A DNA stretch of 61,217 nt from CAZCEC01 sp964497615 (GTDB lineage: Bacteria > Chloroflexota > Anaerolineae > Anaerolineales > UBA6663), in contig CAZCEC010000035.1 in the NCBI GenBank assembly GCA_964497615.1, positions 1 through 61,217 of the forward strand, read 5' to 3'. The notes below the pieces were generated by a model. The model saw only the letters and a program-made list of their open reading frames with translations. It was not told the origin of the DNA and ran no database searches. Shown piece by piece: positions 8,870 to 17,110 of this stretch. The translations under genes and the position numbers were made by a program. How positions within the stretch are numbered: position 1 is the first letter of the stretch; the number at the start of each line of letters is the position of its first letter.

Positions 8870-10044
8870 GACTCGCCGCGGCCCCGGCGCAGCAGGGCCA
8901 GCCGCAAGGTGTTGAAGGCCGTCGTGCCCACCCAGCGCGCCACCAGATCCGGGTGTCCGCCATATCCCATCCGGGTGACTTCGGTACCTTGTGACCCGGC
9001 CAACGCCAGCTCCAGGCTCACGGGCGCGGGCGGCAACACCACCGCCGCACCCAGGCCCCATGCCGCGCCAAACCGCTGGCGGGCTGCTTCGGACAACTCC
9101 CTGGCGCTGGGCGCACTGCCGTCCGTGCCAGTCGCGATCTCGGTCCCGGCCACCACCTGGGCCGCATTGGGCACGGCCCTCAGGCGCTGGGCGAGGTCGC
9201 CGTTGGTGCCGAATTCGGCCAGCGCCACCTGCTGGCCCTGCTCGGCCAGCAACTGGACCATGACTTCTTCGATGCTCACCTGTCCCTCGGCATAGACGAA
9301 GTCGCCCAGGCGGCGGCGGATGTCGGCGGCGATGGGCTCAATCATGGCCGCCGCGGCCTCGGCCGTGTCGGCCTTGGCGGTGATGCGGATGTCGGTCTGC
9401 CCTGGGTGCGCCGCCAGCCCCACCGTTGGGTTGCTAAGCGTCTCCAGGTCGTCCACCTGGGCGTCAATCGTGCTCTCGCCAATCCCAACCGTGCGCAGGA
9501 TGCGGGCGACAATGACAGCCGCCATGCCGAAACGCGTCTTCAGGTAGGGCACCACGGCGTGCTCCAGCATGTAGTCCAGCTCGCGTGGCACGCCCGGCAG
9601 CGACACTACCGCGCCGTTCGGATACTCCAAGGCGAAGCAGGGCGCGGTGCCCACCGGGTTCTCCAGCGCCTGCGCGCCCTGCGGGATGTAGGCCTGCTTG
9701 CGATTGTTATCGGTGGCCTTGCGGCCGTAGCGCTCGAACCGCGCTTCGATCTGCGCCCACAATTCGGGCCGCCACTCCAGCGACACGCCAAACGCGCGCG
9801 CCACGGCGGCCCGCGTCGGGTCGTCCACGGTGGGGCCCAGGCCGCCGGTAGTGATGACCACGTTCGAGCGTTGTCGGGCTTGGTCCACCAGCTCGGCGAT
9901 GCGCGCCTCATTGTCGCCCACCACCGAGATCCACAGCAGGTCCAGCCCGATGTCGCGCAGGGCGCGCGCAATCCGGGCGGAGTTCGTGTCCGATATCTCA
10001 CCGAGCAGAATCTCGGTGCCGATGGCGATGATTTCAGCGTTCAT
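8866..10044 (-). CDS. cinA: CinA family protein (competence/damage-inducible)
   Basis: 392 residues. The N-terminal half is a MoaB/MogA-like domain: IIAIGTEILLGEISDTNS, then TTGGLGPTVDDPTR and SLPGVPREL, which in characterised CinA hydrolyses ADP-ribose-like pyrophosphates. The C-terminal half corresponds to the PncC nicotinamide-mononucleotide amidase domain but lacks the expected SCTGG catalytic stretch (ALAEFGTNGDLAQRL instead), so this half is probably inactive. Start ATG 10044. The stop overlaps the SDR start. Confidence 0.9.
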   Translation of the reverse strand: MNAEIIAIGTEILLGEISDTNSARIARALRDIGLDLLWISVVGDNEARIAELVDQARQRSNVVITTGGLGPTVDDPTRAAVARAFGVSLEWRPELWAQIEARFERYGRKATDNNRKQAYIPQGAQALENPVGTAPCFALEYPNGAVVSLPGVPRELDYMLEHAVVPYLKTRFGMAAVIVARILRTVGIGESTIDAQVDDLETLSNPTVGLAAHPGQTDIRITAKADTAEAAAAMIEPIAADIRRRLGDFVYAEGQVSIEEVMVQLLAEQGQQVALAEFGTNGDLAQRLRAVPNAAQVVAGTEIATGTDGSAPSARELSEAARQRFGAAWGLGAAVVLPPAPVSLELALAGSQGTEVTRMGYGGHPDLVARWVGTTAFNTLRLALLRRGRGES

Positions 10045-10116
10045 TGGGATCGATGACCGATTGGCGCGAACCGTGAGCGGCCTCCAGCGCCGTCATCGCG
10101 CCTCACGCACCGCGCC

Positions 10117-10614
10117 TCAGTTGCGCCGCCGCTCTCCATACAGGATTTGCTCCCGGATGCGCAGGTCGGTGCTGCGGATCTTCAGCGCCAGGTCTGCCGC
10201 CAGGTTGCGCATCAAACGGTAGCCGAGCTGTGGGTAGGTGTCGCACAGCAGGATTAGCTTGTCGCGCGGGACGATGAGCAGTTGGGTGTTGTTGGCCGAA
10301 CAGCGCGCCGTCGCCGAACGTAGGCCCTGGTCCACCAGCGCCACCTCGCCAAACGACTGGCCTCGGCGCAAGGTGGCAATCGTCACCGGCCCGATGCCCT
10401 TGGCTTCATCGCCGCCCACCATGGCCGGGTCCACCTGGATGTCCACTTCTCCGGCCGCGATGATGTACAGCTCGTCGCTGGCGGCGTTCTCTTCAAAGAT
10501 AATGTCGCCGGCTTTGCAGCGCCTTTCCTGGCACAGTGCCGCCACCAGCTCCAACTGTGTTGGCGTCAACTCATAGAAGATGTCGGCTTGTTTGAGATGG
10601 TTGGCGAACGACAT
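10117..10614 (-). CDS. Cyclic-nucleotide-binding domain protein
   Basis: 165 residues consisting essentially of one CRP-like cyclic-nucleotide-binding domain: a helical lead-in, GDIIFEENAASDELYII, then the phosphate-binding-cassette region GQSFGEVALVDQGLRSATARC. No helix-turn-helix follows, so it is not a CRP-type transcription factor. It ends in a charged helix. ATG 10614 precedes the conserved part; longer frames run back into the divergent promoter. A class III adenylate cyclase occurs at 21862-24330, so cAMP is a plausible ligand in this cell (inference). Confidence 0.85.
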   Translation of the reverse strand: MSFANHLKQADIFYELTPTQLELVAALCQERRCKAGDIIFEENAASDELYIIAAGEVDIQVDPAMVGGDEAKGIGPVTIATLRRGQSFGEVALVDQGLRSATARCSANNTQLLIVPRDKLILLCDTYPQLGYRLMRNLAADLALKIRSTDLRIREQILYGERRRN

Positions 10615-10650
10615 GGGCACTCCACACAGCTCAGGCTGAGGCGGCAAGTG

Positions 10651-10668
10651 TAGCATAAATGCTATACT
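10651..10668 (+). promoter_or_regulatory. Palindrome and -10 box upstream of yraN
   Basis: An inverted repeat TAGCAT-AA-ATGCTA (10651-10664) overlaps a candidate -10 box TATACT (10663-10668) that lies 10 bases before the yraN ATG. It lies between two divergent genes. A repressor binding the palindrome would block yraN transcription. No convincing -35 box is visible. Confidence 0.4.
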
Positions 10669-10678
10669 CGCCCCACCC

Positions 10679-11050
10679 ATGAGCGACGCGCGTGTTCGTC
10701 TGGGCCGGCGGGGCGAGGCCCTGGCCGCCGGCAAGCTGGAGTCCCTGGGCTACACCCTTGTAGCCCGCAACTATCGCTGCCCCCACGGTGAGCTGGACCT
10801 GGTTGCCCGGCACGGCGAGACCTGGGTGTTTGTAGAGGTTCGCACGCGCCGGGGCGATGGTTTCGGTTCGCCGGAGGCGTCGATCACCCCTCGCAAGCAG
10901 GCCCATCTCATCGCCTCCGCGCAACACTATCTTCAGGCGCACAACTTGGCGGATGTGCCCTGGCGCATCGACGCGGTAGCCGTGGACCTGGGCCCGAACG
11001 GCGCGCTGCGGCGCCTGGACGTGATCGAGAATGCCGTCTCTGGCCTCTGA
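10679..11050 (+). CDS. YraN family (UPF0102) nuclease-like protein
   Basis: 123 residues, normal size. The fold is that of Holliday-junction-resolvase-like nucleases: GRRGEALAAGKLESLGY, ARNYRCPHGELDLVA and FVEVRTRRGDGFG, which carry the conserved Glu, Asp and Glu-x-Lys/Arg active-site positions. The exact function of the family is unsettled. The last 20 bases overlap miaA, which implies co-translation. Confidence 0.92.
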   Translation: MSDARVRLGRRGEALAAGKLESLGYTLVARNYRCPHGELDLVARHGETWVFVEVRTRRGDGFGSPEASITPRKQAHLIASAQHYLQAHNLADVPWRIDAVAVDLGPNGALRRLDVIENAVSGL

Positions 11051-11966
11051 GCCCGCTCAGCCGCGTGTGGTCCTGCTGGTGGGCCCAACCGCCGCCGGCA
11101 AGACCGCCCTCGCGCTGGAGCTTGGCCGCCGCCTGCCTCTCGAAATCGTCAGCGCTGACTCGCGCTACCTGTACCGGGGCATGGACATCGGCACTGCCAA
11201 GCCCACCCCCGCCGAGCGCGCCCTCAACCCCCACCACCTGATTGACGTCACCACGCCCGACAGGCCCTGGTCCCTAGCCGAGTACCAGTCCGCGGCGCTG
11301 GCCGCGATTGGAGACATTCTGACGCGCGGGCGCCTGCCTCTGTTGGTGGGCGGCACCGGCCAATACATCCGCGCACTAGTGGAAGGCTGGCAGCCGCCGC
11401 CGGGCGACCCCAGTGGGCAATTGCGGGCGAAGCTGGAGGCCCAGCTTGCGGAAACCGGCCCCGAGCCGCTAGTTCAGCGCCTCCGCGAGATCGACCCCGT
11501 CTCCGCCGCCGTGGTGGATCTGCGCAACCCGCGTCGCGTGCTGCGCGCTCTGGAAGTGGCGCTGCTCACCGGGGAGTCTTTCGTCGGCCAGCGTCGCAAG
11601 TCGCCGCCGCCCTACGACTTTGTGTGGCTGGGCCTCACCGCCCCGCGCCCCGAGCTGTACGCCCGCATCGACGCCCGCATCGACGCCATGCTTGCCGCCG
11701 GCCTCGTCGCGGAAGTCCAGGCCTTGGCGGCCCAGGGCTACGGCTGGGACCTGCCTGCCATGTCCGCCCTCGGCTACCGGCAGATTGGGGCCTACCTGCG
11801 TGGCGAGTGCAGCCTGGATGAGGCTGTCGCGCGCCTGCGCCGCGACACCCGCACCTTTGTGCGCCGCCAGGCCAATTGGTTCAAAGCCGGCGACCCGGCG
11901 ATCCGGTGGATAGAGGCTGGGCCAGACGCCGCCAGAAAAATCCTGGAATCCTTGGATTTGCGCTAG
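11031..11966 (+). CDS. miaA: tRNA dimethylallyltransferase
   Basis: Adds the dimethylallyl group to A37 of tRNAs reading UNN codons. 311 residues, the normal length. P-loop GPTAAGKT, then SADSRYLYRGMDIGTAKPT, HHLID and GGTGQYIRAL, all diagnostic for MiaA. The C-terminal arm contains SALGYRQIG and a basic TRTFVRRQANWF segment that contacts tRNA. It begins inside the end of yraN in another frame. Confidence 0.97.
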   Translation: MPSLASEPAQPRVVLLVGPTAAGKTALALELGRRLPLEIVSADSRYLYRGMDIGTAKPTPAERALNPHHLIDVTTPDRPWSLAEYQSAALAAIGDILTRGRLPLLVGGTGQYIRALVEGWQPPPGDPSGQLRAKLEAQLAETGPEPLVQRLREIDPVSAAVVDLRNPRRVLRALEVALLTGESFVGQRRKSPPPYDFVWLGLTAPRPELYARIDARIDAMLAAGLVAEVQALAAQGYGWDLPAMSALGYRQIGAYLRGECSLDEAVARLRRDTRTFVRRQANWFKAGDPAIRWIEAGPDAARKILESLDLR

Positions 11967-11967
11967 T

Positions 11968-11996
11968 TTGCTTCCGTTCGTACTTGCGAGTACAAT
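11968..11996 (+). promoter_or_regulatory. Promoter with overlapping inverted repeat
   Basis: TTGCTT (11968-11973) and TACAAT (11991-11996) are 17 bases apart. The perfect inverted repeat GTACT-TGCG-AGTAC (11980-11993) overlaps the spacer and the -10 box, a typical repressor-site position. The mRNA would carry a leader of about 95 bases ending with GGAGGT at 12083-12088, eight bases before the ATG at 12097. Confidence 0.5.
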
Positions 11997-12096
11997 TCGT
12001 CTATCCGCACGTCAACCTTGTCTCGCTGGCCCGTGAACCCGTTCCGTCTCATTCCGCCGGCACGCCTTATCATTCTGCACTCGGAGGTCTAACCTT

Positions 12097-13599
12097 ATGG
12101 CCGCACAGATTTGCTGCGTAGATCAAACGCGCCCCGGCACGCACACCATCGGCGGGCGCTGGTTCTGCGACGAGCACTACAAGAAGGCCACCTATGCCCG
12201 CGCCGGGTTCTGGCGTACTGGCCTCATCGCCGTCATCGGCCTGCTCGTCTTCGTCGCTGCGGTGGTGGCGCTCGACGCGGTGCTCCAGCCCCGGCTGGGC
12301 GGCGTGACTTTGGTGCTCGTCGGCATCGTGCTGGCCGTTGTGCCGGCCGCCCTCTGGCTCACTTTCTTCTATCAGCAGGACCGCCTGGAGCCGGAGCCGG
12401 TGGGCAACGTGGCCCGCATGTTCGTCATTGGTTTGGCCCTCGCCAGCGCCATTGGGATCCCCCTCACGAACCAACTCTTTGGAGTTCAGGACTGGCAGTA
12501 CACCAATGTCCTTACCCAGTGGCTGGCGTCCATCTTCGTCACCGGCGCGGTCGAAGCTTTCGTCATCTTTGCCACGGTGCGGTACTTCATCTTCGACCTG
12601 CCGGAATTTGATGAGCGCACCGACGGCGTGATCTACGGGACCGCTGCAGGTCTGGGCTATGCCACGGCCCTCAACCTGCAGTTCATCCTGGGCAACGGCG
12701 GCGCGGCCCTGGGCAGCGGCGAAGTGTTCGTGGCGGAGGTGTCGTTGTATCACGCCGCCATCGGCGGCCTGGCCGGCTATTTCCTGGGCCGCGCCAAGCT
12801 CGAGCAGGAGCCAGTCTGGTGGCTGCCGGCCGGTCTGGTGCTGAACGCCGTCCTGAATGGCTTGTTCCTGGTGCTGCGGGGCGAGCTTGACCCCAGCGGG
12901 TTCACCCTGGGCGGACAAGGCTCGGGTCTGCCCACCTTCAGCGGCCTGTTGTTGGCCGGCGGGCTGGCAGTGGTCGTCACGGGCCTCGTTACCTGGCTCA
13001 TCAACCGCGACATCTCACGCAGTTTGTCAGGCAAGCAGCCCCCGGCCACCAAGGACCCCACCATCGGAGACCGGCAAGCCAATTGGGCCGTCATTGGCAC
13101 CTTCGCTGGGTTGCTGGTCATCGGTGCGCTAACCTGGAACAGCGCAGTCAATCGCTCCACCGCCTTTGATGCGGGCGGCTTCCAGGGCAGCTACCCGGCC
13201 AACTTTGGGCAGGCCACCGGCGAGGGCGACGTGCTGCGCGTGGTGGACCGGCTGGGCACCGGCGCGGAATTCTCCATCCAGACCATGCCCGCCCAGTCCA
13301 ACTGGGACACCAAGACCGTGGCGGCCCTGCTGGCCGCCGAACGAGCCGACCAATATGTGCTGTACAAAGTTCTCTCCAGCGGCCAGACGACCGTCAACGG
13401 CAAGCCCGCCCTCACGCAGCAGTTCGCCTATGTGGATCCGCGCGGCCTCACTGGCGCGGCGCCGCAGGTGCAGGAGGGCATTGACTATCTCTTCGTCGAG
13501 GACGGCCAGGCCATCATCGTGACTATGCTCAGCACGCCTGAGGATCTGGCGGAGGTTGAGCCCCTATTTGCGCGCTTCTTGAACGGCTTGCAGTTCTAG
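12097..13599 (+). CDS. PrsW-like intramembrane protease with N-terminal Cys-rich module
   Basis: 500 residues. The first ~30 carry a small Cys/His cluster (ICCVDQ ... WFCDEHY) that could bind a metal. Several membrane helices follow, containing PrsW family landmarks: DRLEPEP, EFDERTDGVIYGTAAGLGYA and SLYHAAIGGLAGYFLGRA. The usual Glu-Glu-x-x-Lys motif is represented only by TGAVEAFVIF, so one Glu and the Lys are missing and activity is uncertain. Residues after ~330 form a soluble extracytoplasmic domain behind another membrane helix. PrsW proteins cleave membrane anti-sigma factors; the substrate here is unknown. It starts an operon with two exported proteins. Confidence 0.75.
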   Translation: MAAQICCVDQTRPGTHTIGGRWFCDEHYKKATYARAGFWRTGLIAVIGLLVFVAAVVALDAVLQPRLGGVTLVLVGIVLAVVPAALWLTFFYQQDRLEPEPVGNVARMFVIGLALASAIGIPLTNQLFGVQDWQYTNVLTQWLASIFVTGAVEAFVIFATVRYFIFDLPEFDERTDGVIYGTAAGLGYATALNLQFILGNGGAALGSGEVFVAEVSLYHAAIGGLAGYFLGRAKLEQEPVWWLPAGLVLNAVLNGLFLVLRGELDPSGFTLGGQGSGLPTFSGLLLAGGLAVVVTGLVTWLINRDISRSLSGKQPPATKDPTIGDRQANWAVIGTFAGLLVIGALTWNSAVNRSTAFDAGGFQGSYPANFGQATGEGDVLRVVDRLGTGAEFSIQTMPAQSNWDTKTVAALLAAERADQYVLYKVLSSGQTTVNGKPALTQQFAYVDPRGLTGAAPQVQEGIDYLFVEDGQAIIVTMLSTPEDLAEVEPLFARFLNGLQF

Positions 13600-13619
13600 C
13601 CGAGGCCGGAGACCGATTG

Positions 13620-14438
13620 ATGAAATCCCTGCTTAAAACCTTTGCCGTTGGGGTGGGGCTGCCCCTGGCGGTGGTGGCGGTGGCCTTCGCCGCGCACACC
13701 CCGCCGCCAGTGCTGGCCGCCTCGGCCGCTACGGGCCACCGCTCGCCCGGTCTGGCGCGCCCGTACCTGCAATCCTGCGCCCGGCTGGAGGCCAGCGACG
13801 TCGCCTGGGTGATCCTGGACGAGAACTTCGAGATCGAGGACCAGGTGGACTCCTATCCCTCGGGTACCGAGCTGATCACGCCTGTATTTGAGTATGACTG
13901 CGTGCCTAGCCGCACATCCGTGACCACCATCTACTCGCTGGACGGCGAAGTGGTATTCTCCGACAAGGAGTCGCTGCGCGCCAGCACCCGCGCCGGCCTG
14001 TATGCCTATCCATTGGGCACCACGGACGGCACGGCGCTGCCAGATGGGTTGTGGGAGGTAGAGTACTTCAACGGTCAGACCCTGCTAACCTCCGGCGAGG
14101 TGGCCGTTGGGGAGGCCGACAGCGCCTCGATCCCCGTGGAGGGCACGGTCAAGGACAAGAAGACCCGCCGCAACATTCGCGGCGCCACTATCCTGGTGCT
14201 CCAGCCCGGCGTCACCGCGCAGGAGTGGGTGGATGGCGGCCAGGAAGGTGAGGAGGTCTTCACCGCGGGTCAGAGCACCAGCCAGGGCACGTTCACACTG
14301 GAGGACGCACTCACCCGCAACGAGATCTACTCGCTGATTGTGGTGGCCCGCGGTTACAAGCCCATTGCGACTGACACGTTCGTGATTGATGACGACGTCG
14401 AAGCGCCCGCCCAACTCGACATCCTGTTGACCAAGTAG
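13620..14438 (+). CDS. Exported protein with carboxypeptidase-regulatory-like domain
   Basis: 272 residues. A clear signal peptide (basic start, hydrophobic stretch ending near VLAAS) indicates export. The C-terminal ~120 residues (VEGTVKDKKTRRNIRGATI ... LILVVARGYKP-like ending) resemble the beta-sandwich carboxypeptidase regulatory-like domain found in many surface proteins. The N-terminal part is not recognised. Start ATG 13620 has GGAGA upstream. It lies 20 bases after the PrsW-like gene and 9 before the next lipoprotein, so one transcript is likely. Confidence 0.6.
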   Translation: MKSLLKTFAVGVGLPLAVVAVAFAAHTPPPVLAASAATGHRSPGLARPYLQSCARLEASDVAWVILDENFEIEDQVDSYPSGTELITPVFEYDCVPSRTSVTTIYSLDGEVVFSDKESLRASTRAGLYAYPLGTTDGTALPDGLWEVEYFNGQTLLTSGEVAVGEADSASIPVEGTVKDKKTRRNIRGATILVLQPGVTAQEWVDGGQEGEEVFTAGQSTSQGTFTLEDALTRNEIYSLIVVARGYKPIATDTFVIDDDVEAPAQLDILLTK

Positions 14439-14447
14439 GCCAGCCGC

Positions 14448-17024
14448 ATGAGACTCAAATTCCCCTTATTCGCTCTGTTGGCTCTGGCCCTGGCAGCCCT
14501 GGCCTGTACCCTGGTGGATTCGGGCGACATTCTGCCGCCCACCTCCACGCCCGAACCGCCGCCGGTAGACGACCCCACCATCACGCCCACGCCGGTCGGC
14601 GATCCAATCGAAGAGGACGATGGCTTCTTCGTCCTCAACCTGAGCGATAGCGACCAGGAGGGCCTGGCACTGCGCGCCGATGAGATTTACCAGGCCATCC
14701 TCAATGGCGGCGGCGAAGTGGACCGTGGCGTTATCCTGGAAGCCTACGCCCATCTCGTCGAATTGCCGCGCGTTGGAGGGGAATGGCAGACCGTCGGGCC
14801 GGCCCCGATCGATGGGGTCTATATGCCCCAGGGGCGCGTGCCGGGCAGCGGCCGCGTCAACGGCTTTGCCATCGACCCGCGCGATACTGATGTCGTCTAT
14901 GCCGCGGCCTCTATCGGCGGCATTTGGAAGACCGAAGACGGCGGCCGCACGTGGCGCTCCCTGGTGGACCAGCAGGTGCCCCTGATCTACGGTGGCATCG
15001 TGATGCATCCCGACAACCCGGATACGCTCTACGCGCTGTTGGGTGAACTCGACGGCCAGGTGAGCTACAGCTATGGCTTCCTCGCCAACGGTATTCTTCG
15101 CAGTCAGGACGCGGGCGAAACCTGGGACCTGATCGGGGCCGAGACGTTCAACGGCGCGGCAGTGACGGCGCTGGTATTTGACGATGACCGGAATATGTAT
15201 GCTGCCTCCGGCCAAATGTCGGTCTACTACGGCCCGGTGGACCAACCCGAGTTCGGCATCTTCAAGTCGGCAGATGGCGGCGAGTCCTGGGATCGCCTCG
15301 CTTCGTGCAGCGACTACGGCAACTGCTTCCCCAACACCGGCGGCCAGAACCGCTCGTACCTGGGCGGGTTCTTCGATCTTGACATCGCCACGGACGGCAC
15401 CCTGTGGGCCGCCAACTGCCTGCTCAACTGTTTTTCCACCGGCATCCTGCGCAGCCGCGACGGCGGTGAGTCGTGGGATCAGATGGATTTGAGCGACGCC
15501 ATCGAGCAATGGGAGGAGTACAACGAGGTCCATCTGTTGTTTCTCGACAACAACAACACGGTGCCGGCTTTGGACGGCTTTGAGATTGCTGTGGCCGCCA
15601 CCGACCCGGATGTGATCATTGCGGGTGGCGGCGTCTCGTGGTTTACCGATGAAGGCAACGAGGGCATCTGGTCGTGGGTCATCCGCAGCACCGATGGCGG
15701 CGATACCTGGGAGTTCCTGCCCGGCGCGGGCGACTATTGCAGCGGCGAGAACAGCAGCCCGCAATGCACCTACGACAACATCGTGGAGATCGACCCCACC
15801 GACGCTGACATCATGTACATCGGCGGCTCGCTGTCGCTGGATGAGGACTACAACTGGATCGAGGTCATGCAGCGCAGCGACGATGGCGGCGAAAGCTGGT
15901 ATGACATGACCCCCGCTATCGACGGCAGCCTGATGCACCCAGACGCGCACGGCATGGCCTTTGACCCCGAAGATCCCAACATCCTCTGGGTGGGCACCGA
16001 CGGTGGTATCTATCGCACCGACGACGCCTCCGCCAGCCCTCCGGAATGGGAGAGCCTGTCTGACGGCCTCAATACCCTGCTGTTTATCGACGTGGCCCTG
16101 CACCCCACCGACCCCGACTACCTGATCGGCGGCTTGCAAGACAATGCCAAGACCTTCACCAACGATCGCGGCTCCTGGGAAGGCGCCTCCTCCGGCGACG
16201 GCGCCTTTGTGGCCGTCGATCCGTTTGAGCCGGGTATCGTTTACGGCACCATCTACCCGCCAACCATCTTCGAGCGCAACGAGGACGGCGGCGCCGGCGA
16301 CTATACGGCCTGGAACCCCAACTCCTTCTCTAACGGCTACAATGAAGGCCTCGATCCCTACGAGAACTGGCTGTTCTATCCGCCCTTCACGGTGGACCCG
16401 AACAATGAGGGGGTCCTGTACATCGTCTCCAACCGCGTCTACCGCTCCACCGACCGCGCCGATTCCTGGGAGCCGATTAGTGGCTACCTGAATGACACCG
16501 ACCGCGGCTCCATCCAGAGTATCGCCGTCGCCCCCAGCGACTCCGACGTGATCTATGTCGGCCTGACCGAGGGAACCGCGCGCGCCACGTTCGACGGCGG
16601 GGAGAACTGGTACGACATCACCGGCAGCAACTTCCCGCCGCGCAACATCACTCGCATCGCCGTCCACCCGGAGGACCCAGAAACGGTCTTCCTGGTGTTC
16701 TCCGGCTTCAATGTCCAAACCCCCGACTCGCCTGGCCACGTGTTTATGTCCACCGACGGCGGCGGCAGTTGGGACGACATCAGCTTTGACTTGCCAGATG
16801 CCCCGCTTTCCAGCGTGGCGGTAGACATTCGCGACGACTATGCGGGCGTCTACGTGGGCGGTGCGCTGGGGGTCTGGGTGCTGCAGGACGGCACCGAAGA
16901 GTGGCTGCCCTATGGCACGGGCATGCCCTTCGCCCTGGTTTCATCGCTCCAACTCAATCCCAATACGGGCGTCATGGCCGCCGCGACCTATGGCCGCAGT
17001 GTGTGGGTCATGGACATGCCGTGA
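14448..17024 (+). CDS. Secreted lipoprotein with BNR/Asp-box beta-propeller repeats
   Basis: 858 residues. The signal peptide ends ALAALAC, a plausible lipobox with Cys20. A Thr/Pro-rich linker (residues ~25-50) leads into many Asp-box repeats of type S-x-D-G-G-x-T-W: KTEDGGRTW, KSADGGESW, RSRDGGESW, RSTDGGDTW, RSDDGGESW, STDGGGSW. This is the sortilin/VPS10-like or sialidase-like propeller architecture. Asp-boxes are structural, so no enzymatic role can be concluded. Probably a surface-anchored adhesin or glycan-interacting protein. A strong terminator follows and closes the operon begun at 12097. Confidence 0.8.
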   Translation: MRLKFPLFALLALALAALACTLVDSGDILPPTSTPEPPPVDDPTITPTPVGDPIEEDDGFFVLNLSDSDQEGLALRADEIYQAILNGGGEVDRGVILEAYAHLVELPRVGGEWQTVGPAPIDGVYMPQGRVPGSGRVNGFAIDPRDTDVVYAAASIGGIWKTEDGGRTWRSLVDQQVPLIYGGIVMHPDNPDTLYALLGELDGQVSYSYGFLANGILRSQDAGETWDLIGAETFNGAAVTALVFDDDRNMYAASGQMSVYYGPVDQPEFGIFKSADGGESWDRLASCSDYGNCFPNTGGQNRSYLGGFFDLDIATDGTLWAANCLLNCFSTGILRSRDGGESWDQMDLSDAIEQWEEYNEVHLLFLDNNNTVPALDGFEIAVAATDPDVIIAGGGVSWFTDEGNEGIWSWVIRSTDGGDTWEFLPGAGDYCSGENSSPQCTYDNIVEIDPTDADIMYIGGSLSLDEDYNWIEVMQRSDDGGESWYDMTPAIDGSLMHPDAHGMAFDPEDPNILWVGTDGGIYRTDDASASPPEWESLSDGLNTLLFIDVALHPTDPDYLIGGLQDNAKTFTNDRGSWEGASSGDGAFVAVDPFEPGIVYGTIYPPTIFERNEDGGAGDYTAWNPNSFSNGYNEGLDPYENWLFYPPFTVDPNNEGVLYIVSNRVYRSTDRADSWEPISGYLNDTDRGSIQSIAVAPSDSDVIYVGLTEGTARATFDGGENWYDITGSNFPPRNITRIAVHPEDPETVFLVFSGFNVQTPDSPGHVFMSTDGGGSWDDISFDLPDAPLSSVAVDIRDDYAGVYVGGALGVWVLQDGTEEWLPYGTGMPFALVSSLQLNPNTGVMAAATYGRSVWVMDMP

Positions 17025-17052
17025 GGCCGGCCCACTGAATCGCGTCTGGACT

Positions 17053-17092
17053 AGCGCTCCCGGCTGCCCCTGTGCCGGGAGCGCTTTGTTTT
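17053..17092 (+). terminator. Rho-independent terminator
   Basis: A perfect 12-bp stem (17053-17064 with 17074-17085) and a 9-base loop are followed by TTGTTTTC. It ends the PrsW-like/lipoprotein operon. Confidence 0.92.
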
Positions 17093-17096
17093 CAGG

Positions 17097-17102
17097 TACA
17101 AT
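17097..17102 (+). promoter_or_regulatory. -10 box of the GH3 gene
   Basis: TACAAT directly follows the terminator and lies 8 bases before the ATG at 17111. The sequence between them (CGCCTCCG) is nearly identical to that before the oxidase-like gene at 40413. No -35 match is visible. Confidence 0.45.
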
Positions 17103-17110
17103 CGCCTCCG

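Noticed and set aside
14466..16739. 757-codon open frame on the minus strand
   Set aside because: Mirror of the Asp-box lipoprotein gene; GC-rich codon bias leaves the antisense frame open. No domains.
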